Both the position numbers and the translations under genes were made by a program. Below the pieces are notes generated by a model, which saw only the letters and a list, made by a program, of their open reading frames with translations, made no database searches and was not told where the DNA came from. A DNA stretch of 49,045 nt from Vibrio sp. RE86 (GTDB lineage Bacteria; Pseudomonadota; Gammaproteobacteria; Enterobacterales; Vibrionaceae), in assembly GCF_013114545.1 (NCBI RefSeq), contig NZ_VTXI01000028.1, positions 1 through 49,045 of the forward strand. Direction: 5' to 3'. This document shows positions 34,541 through 47,339 of the stretch, piece after piece (within the stretch, counting starts at the first letter, position 1; every line of letters begins with the position of its first letter).

Positions 34541-35311
34541 TTAACGCCTGCAAGTATGTTCTATTAACTCACGAGCAATCGTTCCTTTCGGAGCGATCGG
34601 TGGGAGCGCATTAAAGTCGAACCAGCGAGCATCGCTAAGCTCACTATAGTCAGGTTTCAATACGCCAGATTCGTATTCCGCTATGAAGCCCATCATCATG
34701 CTCGATGGAAATGCCCAAGGTTGACTGCCAAAATATTCGATATTTTTAACATTAACGCCTGTTTCTTCTTTCACTTCACGCGCGACACACTGCTCCAGAG
34801 TTTCACCTACTTCCAAAAATCCCGCGATCACCGTATACATACCATTGCGATGACGTGGATGTTGAGCTAAGAGTATTTGGTTCTCTTTTCTGACCGCAAC
34901 AATAATACAAGGGAAGATCCTCGGGTAATGAAGCGTACGGCAATCACCACACTGCATAGCCAGCTGATTATGATTCAGGTGATTACGTCCACCGCATAAA
35001 GGGCAGAAACGCATGCTCTGCGTCATATGACTGTACTGTGCCGCCTTGCTGACCAGCAAAAATAGTTCGGTTGGAAAATCGAGACATTCTCGCAATGAAA
35101 CTAGCTCGATATCTTGTTCGATATCTGAAGCGTTTAACCACATCACTGAGCGTCCTTCATAGCGCCCAATTTCTATCGCGGAGCTTGTTGGCAGAGATAA
35201 GTCCTGCGCAGTCCCCAGTGGGATCGAATCATCAACTAGCCAAACATCACTTGCCGATACAACGCACCAATAACAAACTTGCGTACGGTTTGTGTCACTT
35301 TTATTTAACAT
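34541..35311 (-). CDS. nudC: NAD(H) diphosphatase NudC
   Basis: NudC hydrolyses NADH and also removes NAD caps from RNA 5' ends. The 256-residue protein shows a zinc finger (CPLCGG and CGDCRTLHYPRIFP), the Nudix box GFLEVGETLEQCVAREVKEETG and the NudC-specific motif SQPWAFPSSMM. It is divergent from rsd, with hemE downstream, as in E. coli. Confidence 0.95.
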   Translation of the reverse strand: MLNKSDTNRTQVCYWCVVSASDVWLVDDSIPLGTAQDLSLPTSSAIEIGRYEGRSVMWLNASDIEQDIELVSLRECLDFPTELFLLVSKAAQYSHMTQSMRFCPLCGGRNHLNHNQLAMQCGDCRTLHYPRIFPCIIVAVRKENQILLAQHPRHRNGMYTVIAGFLEVGETLEQCVAREVKEETGVNVKNIEYFGSQPWAFPSSMMMGFIAEYESGVLKPDYSELSDARWFDFNALPPIAPKGTIARELIEHTCRR

Positions 35312-35372
35312 TCCACCCCCTCTTCACTTGCAGTTCGTCTATTTTACTGGCAATCTAATTTCATACCAGAGT

Positions 35373-35401
35373 TTGTAGCTAGGTAATTTTAACGCTATAA
35401 A
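35373..35401 (+). promoter_or_regulatory. rsd promoter
   Basis: A -35 TTGTAG, a 17-base spacer and a -10 TATAAA, about 95 bases upstream of rsd. The leader then carries the hairpin GGTCAC-CCAAGAA-GTGACC (35458-35476), just before the ribosome binding site. Confidence 0.55.
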
Positions 35402-35495
35402 TTCTAGTAAGGACAAGAGCTTGTATCTCTGCACATGCTTTGGTATCAAAGCGGAATGGTCACCCAAGAAGTGACCCGATCATGAGGATATGGTC

Positions 35496-35984
35496 ATGCT
35501 AAACAAATTCAAACAGACACAAGAACAATGGGGTGGCTCGAACGAAGTAATCGACCACTGGCTCGAAACTCGTCAATCTCTTATCGTTGAGTATTGTAAG
35601 CTAGGTGCCTTACAGCCGGCCAACGGTCATGCCAACGTTGTCGAACTCCCTTCTCCTAAAGAAATCAGCTCATTCTGCGATCACGTTGTCGACTATATTT
35701 CAGAAGGTCATTTCAAGATCTACGATATGGTCATGGAAAAGTGGCAAGCAACTGGCTTTAAAACCAACGATGAGATCGATACGACGTACGCGAAGATCGT
35801 ACTCACAACCGAGCCATTGCTAGAATTTAATGACAAATACGTAAAAGTAACAGCAGACGATGAGTTGCCGAACTTTGAAGTAGATATGTCGAAAGTCGGT
35901 GAGCTACTCGAAGTACGTTTTGAAGTTGAAGACAACCTCATCCAACTTATTGCCGACAGTTTAGCGATTCCGCCAGGCGCATAA
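35496..35984 (+). CDS. rsd: Regulator of sigma D (Rsd)
   Basis: Rsd binds sigma-70 in stationary phase, freeing core RNA polymerase for other sigma factors. The ATG at 35496 (162 residues, MLNKFKQTQEQWGGSNEVIDHWLETRQ) is chosen because GAGGA lies seven bases upstream; the ATG at 35490 lies almost on top of that site. It matches the Rsd/AlgQ family. It sits between nudC and the end of rpoC, next to the polymerase genes it regulates. Confidence 0.95.
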   Translation: MLNKFKQTQEQWGGSNEVIDHWLETRQSLIVEYCKLGALQPANGHANVVELPSPKEISSFCDHVVDYISEGHFKIYDMVMEKWQATGFKTNDEIDTTYAKIVLTTEPLLEFNDKYVKVTADDELPNFEVDMSKVGELLEVRFEVEDNLIQLIADSLAIPPGA

Positions 35985-36008
35985 GTAAGAAAAGAAGCAG
36001 ATTGAATT

Positions 36009-36050
36009 TTAAGGGTTGGCGTTTTGCGTCAGCCCTTTTGCGTTTTTAGA
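36009..36050 (+). terminator. Terminator of rsd
   Basis: An 11-bp stem AAGGGTTGGCG/CGTCAGCCCTT with two G-T pairs and a five-base loop, followed by TTGCGTTTTT. Confidence 0.75.
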
Positions 36051-36120
36051 ACGGTCATAAATCGGGGTTTCTCAGTTGCATCAAAGGTTAATCAAGGTCC
36101 CTAACCTTTGCTTAAATACC

Positions 36121-36223
36121 GTCATCCCCGAGAGGGAGGTACGACTGAGTTGGGGATCTCTAAAATCGAGTCGATAACTAACAGAGATTCCCTACTCGCT
36201 CCTTCGTCACTCTATGGAATGAC
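36121..36223. repeat. Palindromic intergenic repeat element
   Basis: Two 41-base arms (36121-36161 and 36183-36223) form an imperfect inverted repeat, about 30 of 41 positions paired, around a 21-base loop. Both ends read GTCAT[CT]CC outward and both inner ends ATCTCT/AGAGAT. It is non-coding and looks like a small dispersed palindromic element of the kind seen in vibrio intergenic regions. It lies between the rsd and rpoC terminators, where it does no harm. Confidence 0.6.
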
Positions 36224-36284
36224 ACTTTCCCACAACCCCCATAATCACCATCGTAAAAATGACAAATTCTCTTTCGCCAGAAAC

Positions 36285-36315
36285 AAAAAAGGCATCCCGA
36301 AGGATGCCTTTTATC
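36285..36315 (-). terminator. rpoBC operon terminator
   Basis: On the minus strand GGCATCC-TTCG-GGATGCC, with the very stable UUCG tetraloop, is followed by TTTTTTG. It lies about 20 bases after the rpoC stop. The plus strand also has a T run, so it may stop rsd-side transcription too. Confidence 0.95.
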
Positions 36316-36331
36316 ATTTCTTAGCTAGCGA

Positions 36332-39300
36332 TTACTCGTCAGCAGAGAAACCAGCGTTTAGTAGTGCTGCAAGGTTGTCAGTAGCTTGTTCAGCTGAAGG
36401 ACCTTCTTGCTCTTCTGCACGTTTAGCTTGACGATCTTGGTGGTAAGCGAAACCTGTACCTGCTGGGATTAGACGACCAACAATTACGTTTTCTTTCAGA
36501 CCACGTAGCTCATCACGCTTACCAGAAACCGCAGCTTCTGTTAGTACGCGAGTTGTCTCCTGGAACGATGCTGCAGAGATGAACGACTCAGTAGCAAGAG
36601 ACGCTTTAGTGATACCTAGTAGGTCACGTTCATAGCGAACTAGCTCTTTGCCTTCAGCTTCTAGTGCACGGTTAGCGATCTTAACGTTCGCGTATTCAAC
36701 CTGCTCACCCACTAGGAACTCAGTAGAGTCACCAGCGTGAGTGATTGTACACTTACGTAGCATCTGACGAACGATAGTCTCAATGTGCTTATCGTTAATC
36801 TTAACGCCCTGTAGACGGTATACTTCTTGAACTTCGTTCGCGATGTATTGAGTCACAGCGTGGATACCACGTAGACGTAGAATGTCATGTGGAGTTTCTG
36901 GACCATCTGCGATCACATCACCACGTTCAACTTTCTCGCCTTCGAATACGTTAAGCTGACGATGCTTAGGAATCATCTCTTCGTACGTCTCGCCGCCATC
37001 ACGAGTGATAACTAGACGACGCTTACCTTTCGTCTCTTTACCAAAGCTCACAGTACCTGTGTGCTCAGCAAGAATCGCAGGCTCTTTAGGCTTACGTGCT
37101 TCGAATAGGTCTGCTACGCGTGGAAGACCACCGGTGATATCTTTGTTACCGCCAGACTTCTGAGGGATACGAGATAGAGTATCACCCACGCCTACTTCAG
37201 CGCCGTCTTCGATGTTAACGATAGCTTTACCAGGTAGGAAGTAGTGAGCTGGCATTTCAGTACCAGGGATCATTACGTCGTTACCTTGCGCATCAACAAG
37301 TTTGATAGCTGGACGCATATCTTTACCTGCTGCTGGACGCGCTGCCGCTTCAGTTACTTCGCTTGAAGATAGACCTGTTAGATCATCTGTTTGACGAGAA
37401 ACTGTTACACCATCGATCATGTCAACGAATTGGATGCGACCTGCCACTTCAGTGATGATTGGCATTGTGTGCGCTTCCCAGTTAGCTACTGTATCACCAG
37501 CAGTTACTGCGTCGTTGTCGCCTTTGCTTAGTAGAGAACCGTAAGGAAGTTTGTGTTTCTCTTTCGTACGACCGAACTCATCAATAATAGTTAGTTCAGA
37601 TGCACGAGAAGTGATTACAAGCTTACCGTCTTTGTTCGTTACAAACTTAGCGTTGTGTAGCTTAACTGTACCCGTTGTCTTAGCTTGGATGCTGTTCTCT
37701 GCTGCTGCAGTAGATGCCGCACCACCGATGTGGAACGTACGCATTGTAAGCTGTGTACCTGGTTCACCGATAGACTGAGCAGCGATTACACCAACTGCTT
37801 CACCTTGGTTCACTAGGTGACCACGTGCTAGGTCACGACCGTAACACTGTGCACAACAACCGAAGTCCGCATCACAGGTAACTACAGAGCGCACTTTCAT
37901 GCGGTCAACTGAGTTCTCTTCCATGATTTGACACCACTTCTCATCAATTAGAGTGTTACGTGGAATCAGAACTTCGTCAGTACCTGGCTTAAGTACGTCT
38001 TCAGCAACAACACGACCTAGTGCTAGCTCAGAAAGTGCAACTTTAACGTCACCACCTTCGATATGAGGCATCATATCGACACCTTCATGAGTACCACAGT
38101 CATGTTCGTGTACTACAACGTCTTGAGCAACGTCTACTAGACGACGAGTTAGGTAACCCGAGTTCGCTGTTTTCAGTGCTGTATCCGCAAGACCCTTACG
38201 AGCACCGTGCGTTGAGATAAAGTACTGAAGTACGTTTAGACCTTCTTTAAAGTTCGCAGTGATCGGCGTTTCGATGATTGAGCCATCTGGACGTGCCATC
38301 AGACCACGCATACCTGCTAGCTGACGAATCTGAGCTGCAGAACCACGTGCACCTGAGTCGGCCATCATGTAGATGCTGTTGAATGACTCTTGCTGTTCCT
38401 CTTCACCTTCACGGTTTGTTACCGTTTCAGATGAAAGGTTTTCCATCATCGCTTTCGCTACGCGATCGTTGGTCGATGCCCAAATATCGATCACTTTGTT
38501 GTAGCGCTCACCCGCAGTAACAAGACCAGATTGGTACTGATCCTGGATTTCGCGAACTTCTGCTTCCGCTTCTTCGATCTCAGTGTACTTAGCTGCAGGT
38601 ACAACCATATCGTCGATACCAACAGATACACCAGAAAGTGCCGCGTAAGCGAAACCTGTGTACATGATTTGGTCAGCAAAGATTACCGTGTCTTTAAGAC
38701 CTAGCTTACGGTACGCTTCGTTAAGTAGGTTAGAGATTTGCTTCTTACCTAGCTTTTGGTTAACGATGCTGTACGGTAGACCTTCTGGTACGATTTGCCA
38801 TAGCATTGCACGACCGATAGTTGTATCAACCATCTTAGTCTCTGTAGTGCTATTACCATCTTCGTCTTTAACAGTCTCAGTGATACGAACTTTTACGCGA
38901 GCGTGTAGTTCAGCTTCTTTAGTACGGTACGCTTTCTCTGCCTCAGCTGGGCCAGAAAGGTACATACCTTCGCCTTTCACGTTGATCTTGTCACGAGTCA
39001 TGTAGTAAAGACCTAATACAACGTCCTGAGAAGGTACGATGATTGGGTCACCTGACGCTGGCGACAGAATGTTGTTTGTCGACATCATCAGTGTACGTGC
39101 TTCAAGCTGTGCTTCTAGAGTTAGAGGCACGTGAACCGCCATTTGGTCACCATCGAAGTCGGCGTTGTATGCCGCACACACTAGTGGGTGTAGCTGAATC
39201 GCTTTACCTTCGATTAGTACTGGTTCGAACGCCTGGATACCTAGACGGTGAAGTGTAGGTGCACGGTTCAGTAGTACTGGGTGTTCGCGGATAACTTCGT

Positions 39301-40537
39301 CTAGGATATCCCAGACGATCGCTTCTTCACGCTCTACCATCTTCTTAGCAGCTTTGATTGTAGTCGCAAGACCACGAGTCTCTAGCTTGCTGTAGATGAA
39401 TGGTTTGAATAGCTCAAGTGCCATCTTCTTAGGAAGACCACACTGGTGCAGACGAAGGTATGGACCTACTGTGATTACAGAACGGCCAGAGTAGTCTACA
39501 CGCTTACCTAGAAGGTTCTGACGGAAACGACCTTGCTTACCCTTGATCATATCAGCAAGAGATTTCAGAGGACGCTTGTTCGAACCTGTGATCGCACGAC
39601 CGCGACGACCGTTATCTAGAAGTGCATCAACAGACTCTTGCAGCATACGCTTTTCGTTACGTACGATGATGTCCGGAGCAGCTAGCTCTAGAAGACGCTT
39701 CAAACGGTTGTTACGGTTGATTACGCGACGGTATAGGTCGTTCAGATCAGAAGTCGCGAAGCGACCGCCGTCTAGTGGAACTAGAGGACGTAGATCTGGC
39801 GGAAGTACCGGAAGCACAGTTAGGATCATCCACTCTGGGTTGTTACCAGATTGAACGAACGCTTCAACTAGCTTCAGACGCTTAGTGATCTTCTTACGCT
39901 TAGTCTCTGAGTTAGTAGACTCAAGCTCTTCACGCATTTCTTCGATTTCAGCAGGCAGATCCATAGACGCAAGTAGGTCTTTGATCGCTTCCGCACCCAT
40001 CTTAGCCGTGAATTCATCACCCCACTCTTCTAGACGATCTAGATACTCTTCTTCAGTAAGCATCTGAGATTTTTCTAGGTCAGTCATACCAGGTTCAGTT
40101 ACTACGTACATTTCGAAGTAAAGAACACGTTCGATATCACGTAGAGGGATATCCATTAGTAGACCGATACGAGACGGTAGTGATTTTAGGAACCAGATGT
40201 GAGCAACTGGTGAAGCAAGCTCGATGTGGCCCATACGGTCACGACGAACTTTAGTTTGTGTAACTTCAACGCCACACTTCTCACAGATAACACCACGGTG
40301 TTTCAGACGCTTGTATTTGCCACAAAGACATTCATAGTCTTTTACTGGACCAAAGATACGCGCACAGAACAGACCATCACGCTCAGGTTTGAACGTACGG
40401 TAGTTGATCGTTTCAGGTTTTTTAACTTCACCGAAAGACCATGAACGGATCATGTCCGGTGAAGATAGACCGATTTTGATTGCATCAAATTCTTCGGTCT
40501 TATGCTGCGCTTTTAGAAAGTTTAATAAGTCTTTCAC
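36332..40537 (-). CDS. rpoC: RNA polymerase beta' subunit
   Basis: The catalytic Mg-binding subunit of RNA polymerase. The 1401-residue protein (E. coli has 1407) has the active-site motif NADFDGDQMAVHVPL (about residue 458), the N-terminal zinc site CLCGKYKRLKHRGVICEKC (about 70-88) and the clamp and trigger-loop region AAQSIGEPGTQLTMRTFH. It follows rpoB by 92 bases, a gap with a weak GCTCAC hairpin. Confidence 0.99.
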   Translation of the reverse strand: MKDLLNFLKAQHKTEEFDAIKIGLSSPDMIRSWSFGEVKKPETINYRTFKPERDGLFCARIFGPVKDYECLCGKYKRLKHRGVICEKCGVEVTQTKVRRDRMGHIELASPVAHIWFLKSLPSRIGLLMDIPLRDIERVLYFEMYVVTEPGMTDLEKSQMLTEEEYLDRLEEWGDEFTAKMGAEAIKDLLASMDLPAEIEEMREELESTNSETKRKKITKRLKLVEAFVQSGNNPEWMILTVLPVLPPDLRPLVPLDGGRFATSDLNDLYRRVINRNNRLKRLLELAAPDIIVRNEKRMLQESVDALLDNGRRGRAITGSNKRPLKSLADMIKGKQGRFRQNLLGKRVDYSGRSVITVGPYLRLHQCGLPKKMALELFKPFIYSKLETRGLATTIKAAKKMVEREEAIVWDILDEVIREHPVLLNRAPTLHRLGIQAFEPVLIEGKAIQLHPLVCAAYNADFDGDQMAVHVPLTLEAQLEARTLMMSTNNILSPASGDPIIVPSQDVVLGLYYMTRDKINVKGEGMYLSGPAEAEKAYRTKEAELHARVKVRITETVKDEDGNSTTETKMVDTTIGRAMLWQIVPEGLPYSIVNQKLGKKQISNLLNEAYRKLGLKDTVIFADQIMYTGFAYAALSGVSVGIDDMVVPAAKYTEIEEAEAEVREIQDQYQSGLVTAGERYNKVIDIWASTNDRVAKAMMENLSSETVTNREGEEEQQESFNSIYMMADSGARGSAAQIRQLAGMRGLMARPDGSIIETPITANFKEGLNVLQYFISTHGARKGLADTALKTANSGYLTRRLVDVAQDVVVHEHDCGTHEGVDMMPHIEGGDVKVALSELALGRVVAEDVLKPGTDEVLIPRNTLIDEKWCQIMEENSVDRMKVRSVVTCDADFGCCAQCYGRDLARGHLVNQGEAVGVIAAQSIGEPGTQLTMRTFHIGGAASTAAAENSIQAKTTGTVKLHNAKFVTNKDGKLVITSRASELTIIDEFGRTKEKHKLPYGSLLSKGDNDAVTAGDTVANWEAHTMPIITEVAGRIQFVDMIDGVTVSRQTDDLTGLSSSEVTEAAARPAAGKDMRPAIKLVDAQGNDVMIPGTEMPAHYFLPGKAIVNIEDGAEVGVGDTLSRIPQKSGGNKDITGGLPRVADLFEARKPKEPAILAEHTGTVSFGKETKGKRRLVITRDGGETYEEMIPKHRQLNVFEGEKVERGDVIADGPETPHDILRLRGIHAVTQYIANEVQEVYRLQGVKINDKHIETIVRQMLRKCTITHAGDSTEFLVGEQVEYANVKIANRALEAEGKELVRYERDLLGITKASLATESFISAASFQETTRVLTEAAVSGKRDELRGLKENVIVGRLIPAGTGFAYHQDRQAKRAEEQEGPSAEQATDNLAALLNAGFSADE

Positions 40538-40629
40538 AATCAGCTCCTGTAAGGAGTTAAAAGGGGCTCACCCGCAAAAGTGAGCACCTTCAACCAAATA
40601 ATCGCTTTTCTCTATAAAGAAAGAAGGGA

Positions 40630-44658
<4,029 letters not shown>

Positions 44659-44690
44659 GGGGTTCCTCAGCTCGCTGATAAGTGACCCAA

Positions 44691-44769
44691 ACTGTCTCCA
44701 ATCATTATGAGACAGTGACTGAATATCTGTTTGACTGTAGTGACATTTCGTTAAGAACTAATGAAATGT
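44691..44769 (-). promoter_or_regulatory. rpoB leader hairpins
   Basis: Two inverted repeats lie between rplL and rpoB: ACTGTCTC/GAGACAGT at 44691-44716 (8 bp, ten-base loop) and ACATTTC/GAAATGT at 44743-44769 (7 bp plus a further 3). In E. coli this gap holds an RNase III site separating rplL from rpoB mRNA; these stems are candidates for the same role. The second ends in six T on the plus strand. Confidence 0.45.
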
Positions 44770-44827
44770 TTTTTGCTAGGAATGTGAGTGCTCAAACAGC
44801 GGAAAAATCACCCAACCCCTACAGCGC

Positions 44828-44858
44828 AAAAAGGCCGGTGGTTATAAAACCACCAGCC
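44828..44858 (-). terminator. rplL-rpoB attenuator
   Basis: On the minus strand GGC-TGGTGGTT, loop TTAT, AACCACC-GGCC followed by TTTTTG lies about 35 bases after the rplL stop. In E. coli a leaky terminator here cuts rpoB transcription well below that of the ribosomal genes, matching the much lower need for RNA polymerase. A second small hairpin, TTAGCC-GTTA-GGCTAA, precedes it (44860-44875). Confidence 0.8.
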
Positions 44859-44890
44859 ATTAGCCGTTAGGCTAAGAAACTATGCAATAA

Positions 44891-45259
44891 TTACTTAACA
44901 GTAACACTTGCACCAGCTTCTTCTAGCTGAGCTTTAAGAGCTTCAGCTTCATCTTTCTCGATGCCTTCTTTTAGTGGAGCAGGAGCTGAGTCTACTAGAC
45001 CCTTAGCTTCTTTAAGGCCTAGGCCAGTTGCGCCACGTACTGCTTTGATTACAGCAACTTTGTTACCGCCAGCAGATTCTAGGATTACGTCGAATTCAGT
45101 TTGCTCAGCAGCAGCTTCGCCTGCAGCAGCGCCGCCAGCTACAACAGCAGCAGCAGCAGAAACACCGAATTTCTCTTCCATTGCTTCGATTAGTTCAACA
45201 ACTTGCATTACAGACATTTCTGCAACTGCGTCTAGGATTTGCTCGTTAGTGATAGACAT
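44891..45259 (-). CDS. rplL: 50S ribosomal protein L7/L12
   Basis: L7/L12 forms the stalk that recruits translation GTPases, in multiple copies per ribosome. The 122-residue protein has the N-terminal dimerisation region, the Ala/Gly-rich hinge (AAAAVVAGGAAAGEAAAE) and the C-terminal factor-binding domain (KVAVIKAVRGATGLGLKEAK). It follows rplJ by 57 bases. Confidence 0.99.
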   Translation of the reverse strand: MSITNEQILDAVAEMSVMQVVELIEAMEEKFGVSAAAAVVAGGAAAGEAAAEQTEFDVILESAGGNKVAVIKAVRGATGLGLKEAKGLVDSAPAPLKEGIEKDEAEALKAQLEEAGASVTVK

Positions 45260-45316
45260 AACAATTCTCTTTTAAATCAACAATAAGTTTAAATAGCAAC
45301 CAGTGAAAAGCAAGGC

Positions 45317-45811
45317 TTAAGCAGCAGCTTCTTCTTTTTGGTCGCGTAGTGCAGCGATAGTACGTACCAGCTTGCCTGCAGAAGCTTCTTTCATGCACAT
45401 CATTAGGCGTGCGATAGCTTCGTCGTAAGTTGGTAGTGTCGCTAGTACTTCAGCGTCAGTTAGCGCGCCTTCAAATGCAGCAGCTTTGATCTCGAAGTCT
45501 TTGTTCTCTTTAGCGAAGTCTTTGAAAAGACGCGCTGCAGCACCTGGGTGCTCGTTAGAGAATGCGATTAGCGTAGGACCAGTGAAAGTGTCAGTTAGAC
45601 ACTCGTAATCTGTACCAGCTACCGCACGACGCATAAGCGTGTTACGAACAACACGTACGTAAACACCAGCTTCACGAGCCTGTTTACGTAGTGAAGTCAT
45701 AGCACCAACTTCAACGCCACGAGAATCAGCTACAACTGCAGAAAGTGCACCACTGGCAGCTTCGTTGACTTCAGCAACAATTGCTTTTTTGTCTTGAAGG
45801 TTTAAAGCCAT
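45317..45811 (-). CDS. rplJ: 50S ribosomal protein L10
   Basis: L10 anchors L7/L12 dimers to the ribosome. The ATG at 45811 begins MALNLQDKKAIVAEVNEAA (164 residues, the normal length), with AGGAG upstream; an in-frame ATG further upstream adds 15 residues unlike the family. In E. coli L10-L7/L12 represses its own translation through the leader described separately. Confidence 0.97.
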   Translation of the reverse strand: MALNLQDKKAIVAEVNEAASGALSAVVADSRGVEVGAMTSLRKQAREAGVYVRVVRNTLMRRAVAGTDYECLTDTFTGPTLIAFSNEHPGAAARLFKDFAKENKDFEIKAAAFEGALTDAEVLATLPTYDEAIARLMMCMKEASAGKLVRTIAALRDQKEEAAA

Positions 45812-45874
45812 CTTGGATTTACTCCTGGTTGTCGTTACACCACTCACTATCATCACGACAGTGAGAGTTATTTA

Positions 45875-45931
45875 GGTGCTTCCCAGAAGAAAGTAACTAT
45901 TTTCATAGAGCTTTCTGTCAGTTCGGGCACC
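45875..45931 (-). promoter_or_regulatory. L10 leader (autoregulatory mRNA structure)
   Basis: In the rplJ leader (minus strand) GGTGC and GCACC close a structure whose inside holds GAACTGACAGAAAG and CTTTCTTCTGG, pairing CAGAAAG with CTTTCT(TC)TG. This resembles the conserved L10 leader, to which the L10-L7/L12 complex binds. A separate hairpin CTCACT/AGTGAG (45843-45865) lies closer to rplJ. Confidence 0.65.
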
Positions 45932-46055
45932 ATCTACGTAGGAAAATTAAGTTTATAAAAAATAAACACCTACGGTCTTGGACGGAGACTGGGTCATAAT
46001 TCAGACTAAATTCTTGCGAATTTAATGAACCAAAGTTCAGCCCCAACCACAAATA

Positions 46056-46094
46056 TTAGGCGCAAAATTATACACTAATTTTGCGCCTAAGCAA
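46056..46094 (-). promoter_or_regulatory. Putative rplJ promoter inside a perfect hairpin
   Basis: Fifteen-base-pair perfect arms TTAGGCGCAAAATTA and its complement (46056-46090) surround a five-base loop, ten bases after the rplA stop. The minus strand of loop plus arm reads TATAAT (46067-46072) with TTGCTT 16 bases upstream (46089-46094): a promoter overlapping the hairpin. E. coli also has a separate L10 promoter here. Confidence 0.6.
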
Positions 46095-46099
46095 ATAAA

Positions 46100-46804
46100 T
46101 TAGTTTGCTAGAGTGTTCAGGCTACCCTGATCAACAGCAACACCAGCACCCATTGTAGTAGAGATGCTAACCTTCTGAAGGAATGTACCCTTAGCAGAAG
46201 ACGGCTTAGCTTTCTTAAGAGCAACTAGAAGAGCTTCTAGGTTCTCTTTGATCTGCTCTGCAGAGAAGTTTGCTTTACCGATTGTAGTGTGGATGATGCC
46301 GTTCTTGTCGTTACGGTAACGAACCTGACCAGCTTTAGCGTTCTTAACTGCTTCAGCAACGTTAGGAGTCACAGTACCAACTTTAGGGTTTGGCATAAGA
46401 CCGCGAGGACCTAGGATAGTACCTAGTTGACCTACAACGCGCATTGCATCTGGAGAAGCAACAACTACGTCAAAGTTCATTTCGCCTTTCTTAACTTGCT
46501 CAGCAAGATCTTCCATACCTACGATGTCTGCGCCAGCTTCTTTAGCTGCTTCAGCGTTTGCACCTTGAGTGAACACTGCAACGCGGATTTCGCGGCCAGT
46601 ACCGTGAGGTAGTACAGTTGCACCACGTACGTTCTGGTCAGATTTACGAGCATCGATGCCAAGGTTAACAGCAACGTCTACAGACTCAACGAATTTAGCA
46701 GTAGCTAGCTCTTGAAGAAGAGCAACAGCTTCGTTGATTTCGTATTCTTTAGTTACGTCAACTTTTTCGCGGATTACGCGCATGCGCTTAGTTAGTTTAG
46801 CCAT
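46100..46804 (-). CDS. rplA: 50S ribosomal protein L1
   Basis: L1 forms the mobile stalk at the E site and represses the rplK-rplA message. The 234-residue protein begins MAKLTKRMRVIREKVDVTKEYE and has GLMPNPKVGTVTPNVAEAVKNAKAGQVRYR, the L1 signature. It starts 4 bases after rplK ends, so the two are translationally coupled. Confidence 0.99.
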   Translation of the reverse strand: MAKLTKRMRVIREKVDVTKEYEINEAVALLQELATAKFVESVDVAVNLGIDARKSDQNVRGATVLPHGTGREIRVAVFTQGANAEAAKEAGADIVGMEDLAEQVKKGEMNFDVVVASPDAMRVVGQLGTILGPRGLMPNPKVGTVTPNVAEAVKNAKAGQVRYRNDKNGIIHTTIGKANFSAEQIKENLEALLVALKKAKPSSAKGTFLQKVSISTTMGAGVAVDQGSLNTLAN

Positions 46805-46808
46805 CTTA

Positions 46809-47237
46809 TTAACCCTCTACCACTAGGCCCATTGAACGAGCAGTACCAGCGATTGAACGCTTCATTGCTTCGATGTCAGCACCAGTCATATCAGCAGCTT
46901 TAGCTTCTGCGATTTCTTGGATTTGAGCGTCAGTTACAGTACCCACTTTTTCAGTGTTTGGACGACCAGAACCAGACTTAACGCCAGCAGCTTTCTTAAG
47001 AAGAACAGCAGCAGGTGGAGTCTTAGTTACGAACGTGAAAGAACGGTCGTTGTATACTGTAATAACAACTGGAGTAGGTAGACCTTTCTCAACAGATTCT
47101 GTTTTTGCGTTGAACGCTTTACAGAATTCCATGATGTTAACACCGTGTTGACCTAGTGCAGGACCAACCGGTGGACTTGGGTTTGCCATACCAGCAGCAA
47201 CTTGTAGCTTGATGTAAGCTTCAACTTTCTTAGCCAT
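46809..47237 (-). CDS. rplK: 50S ribosomal protein L11
   Basis: L11 forms the GTPase-associated centre and is needed for RelA activation on stalled ribosomes. The ATG at 47237 gives 142 residues starting MAKKVEAYIKLQVAAGMANPSPPVGPALGQ-type sequence, with AGGAA before it; an upstream in-frame start would add eight residues outside the family. First gene of the rplKA pair. Confidence 0.98.
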   Translation of the reverse strand: MAKKVEAYIKLQVAAGMANPSPPVGPALGQHGVNIMEFCKAFNAKTESVEKGLPTPVVITVYNDRSFTFVTKTPPAAVLLKKAAGVKSGSGRPNTEKVGTVTDAQIQEIAEAKAADMTGADIEAMKRSIAGTARSMGLVVEG

Positions 47238-47305
47238 GATAATTCCTAATTTTGGGTACAATCGCTAATCGACTGATCAGCTCCCCGTTGATATAAATAC
47301 TTTTT

Positions 47306-47337
47306 ATTTTGGCTGTCACTTTTGCTTCAGCCAAAAT
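47306..47337 (-). promoter_or_regulatory. Hairpin in the rplK leader, possible L1 target region
   Basis: Ten-base-pair perfect arms ATTTTGGCTG/CAGCCAAAAT with a 12-base loop lie in the leader between the rplK promoter and gene. In E. coli L1 represses rplKA by binding near the rplK start; this stem may be part of that site or an mRNA-stability structure. I did not match the L1 motif in detail. Confidence 0.45.
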
Positions 47338-47339
47338 AA

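Noticed and set aside
34379..34567. A 62-codon plus-strand ORF between hemE and nudC
   Set aside because: It runs straight through the strong terminator at 34495-34519 and into nudC, has no ribosome binding site and no protein-like composition. The small RNA explanation fits better.
36108..36431. A 107-codon plus-strand ORF over the palindromic element and the end of rpoC
   Set aside because: It crosses two terminators and the antisense of rpoC and is created by the repeat element; not a gene.
45812..45856. A 15-residue N-terminal extension of L10 (and similar extensions of rplK, secE, psd, gpmM, fkpA)
   Set aside because: The extensions begin at alternative or unsupported start codons; family length and ribosome binding sites favour the internal ATG used here.
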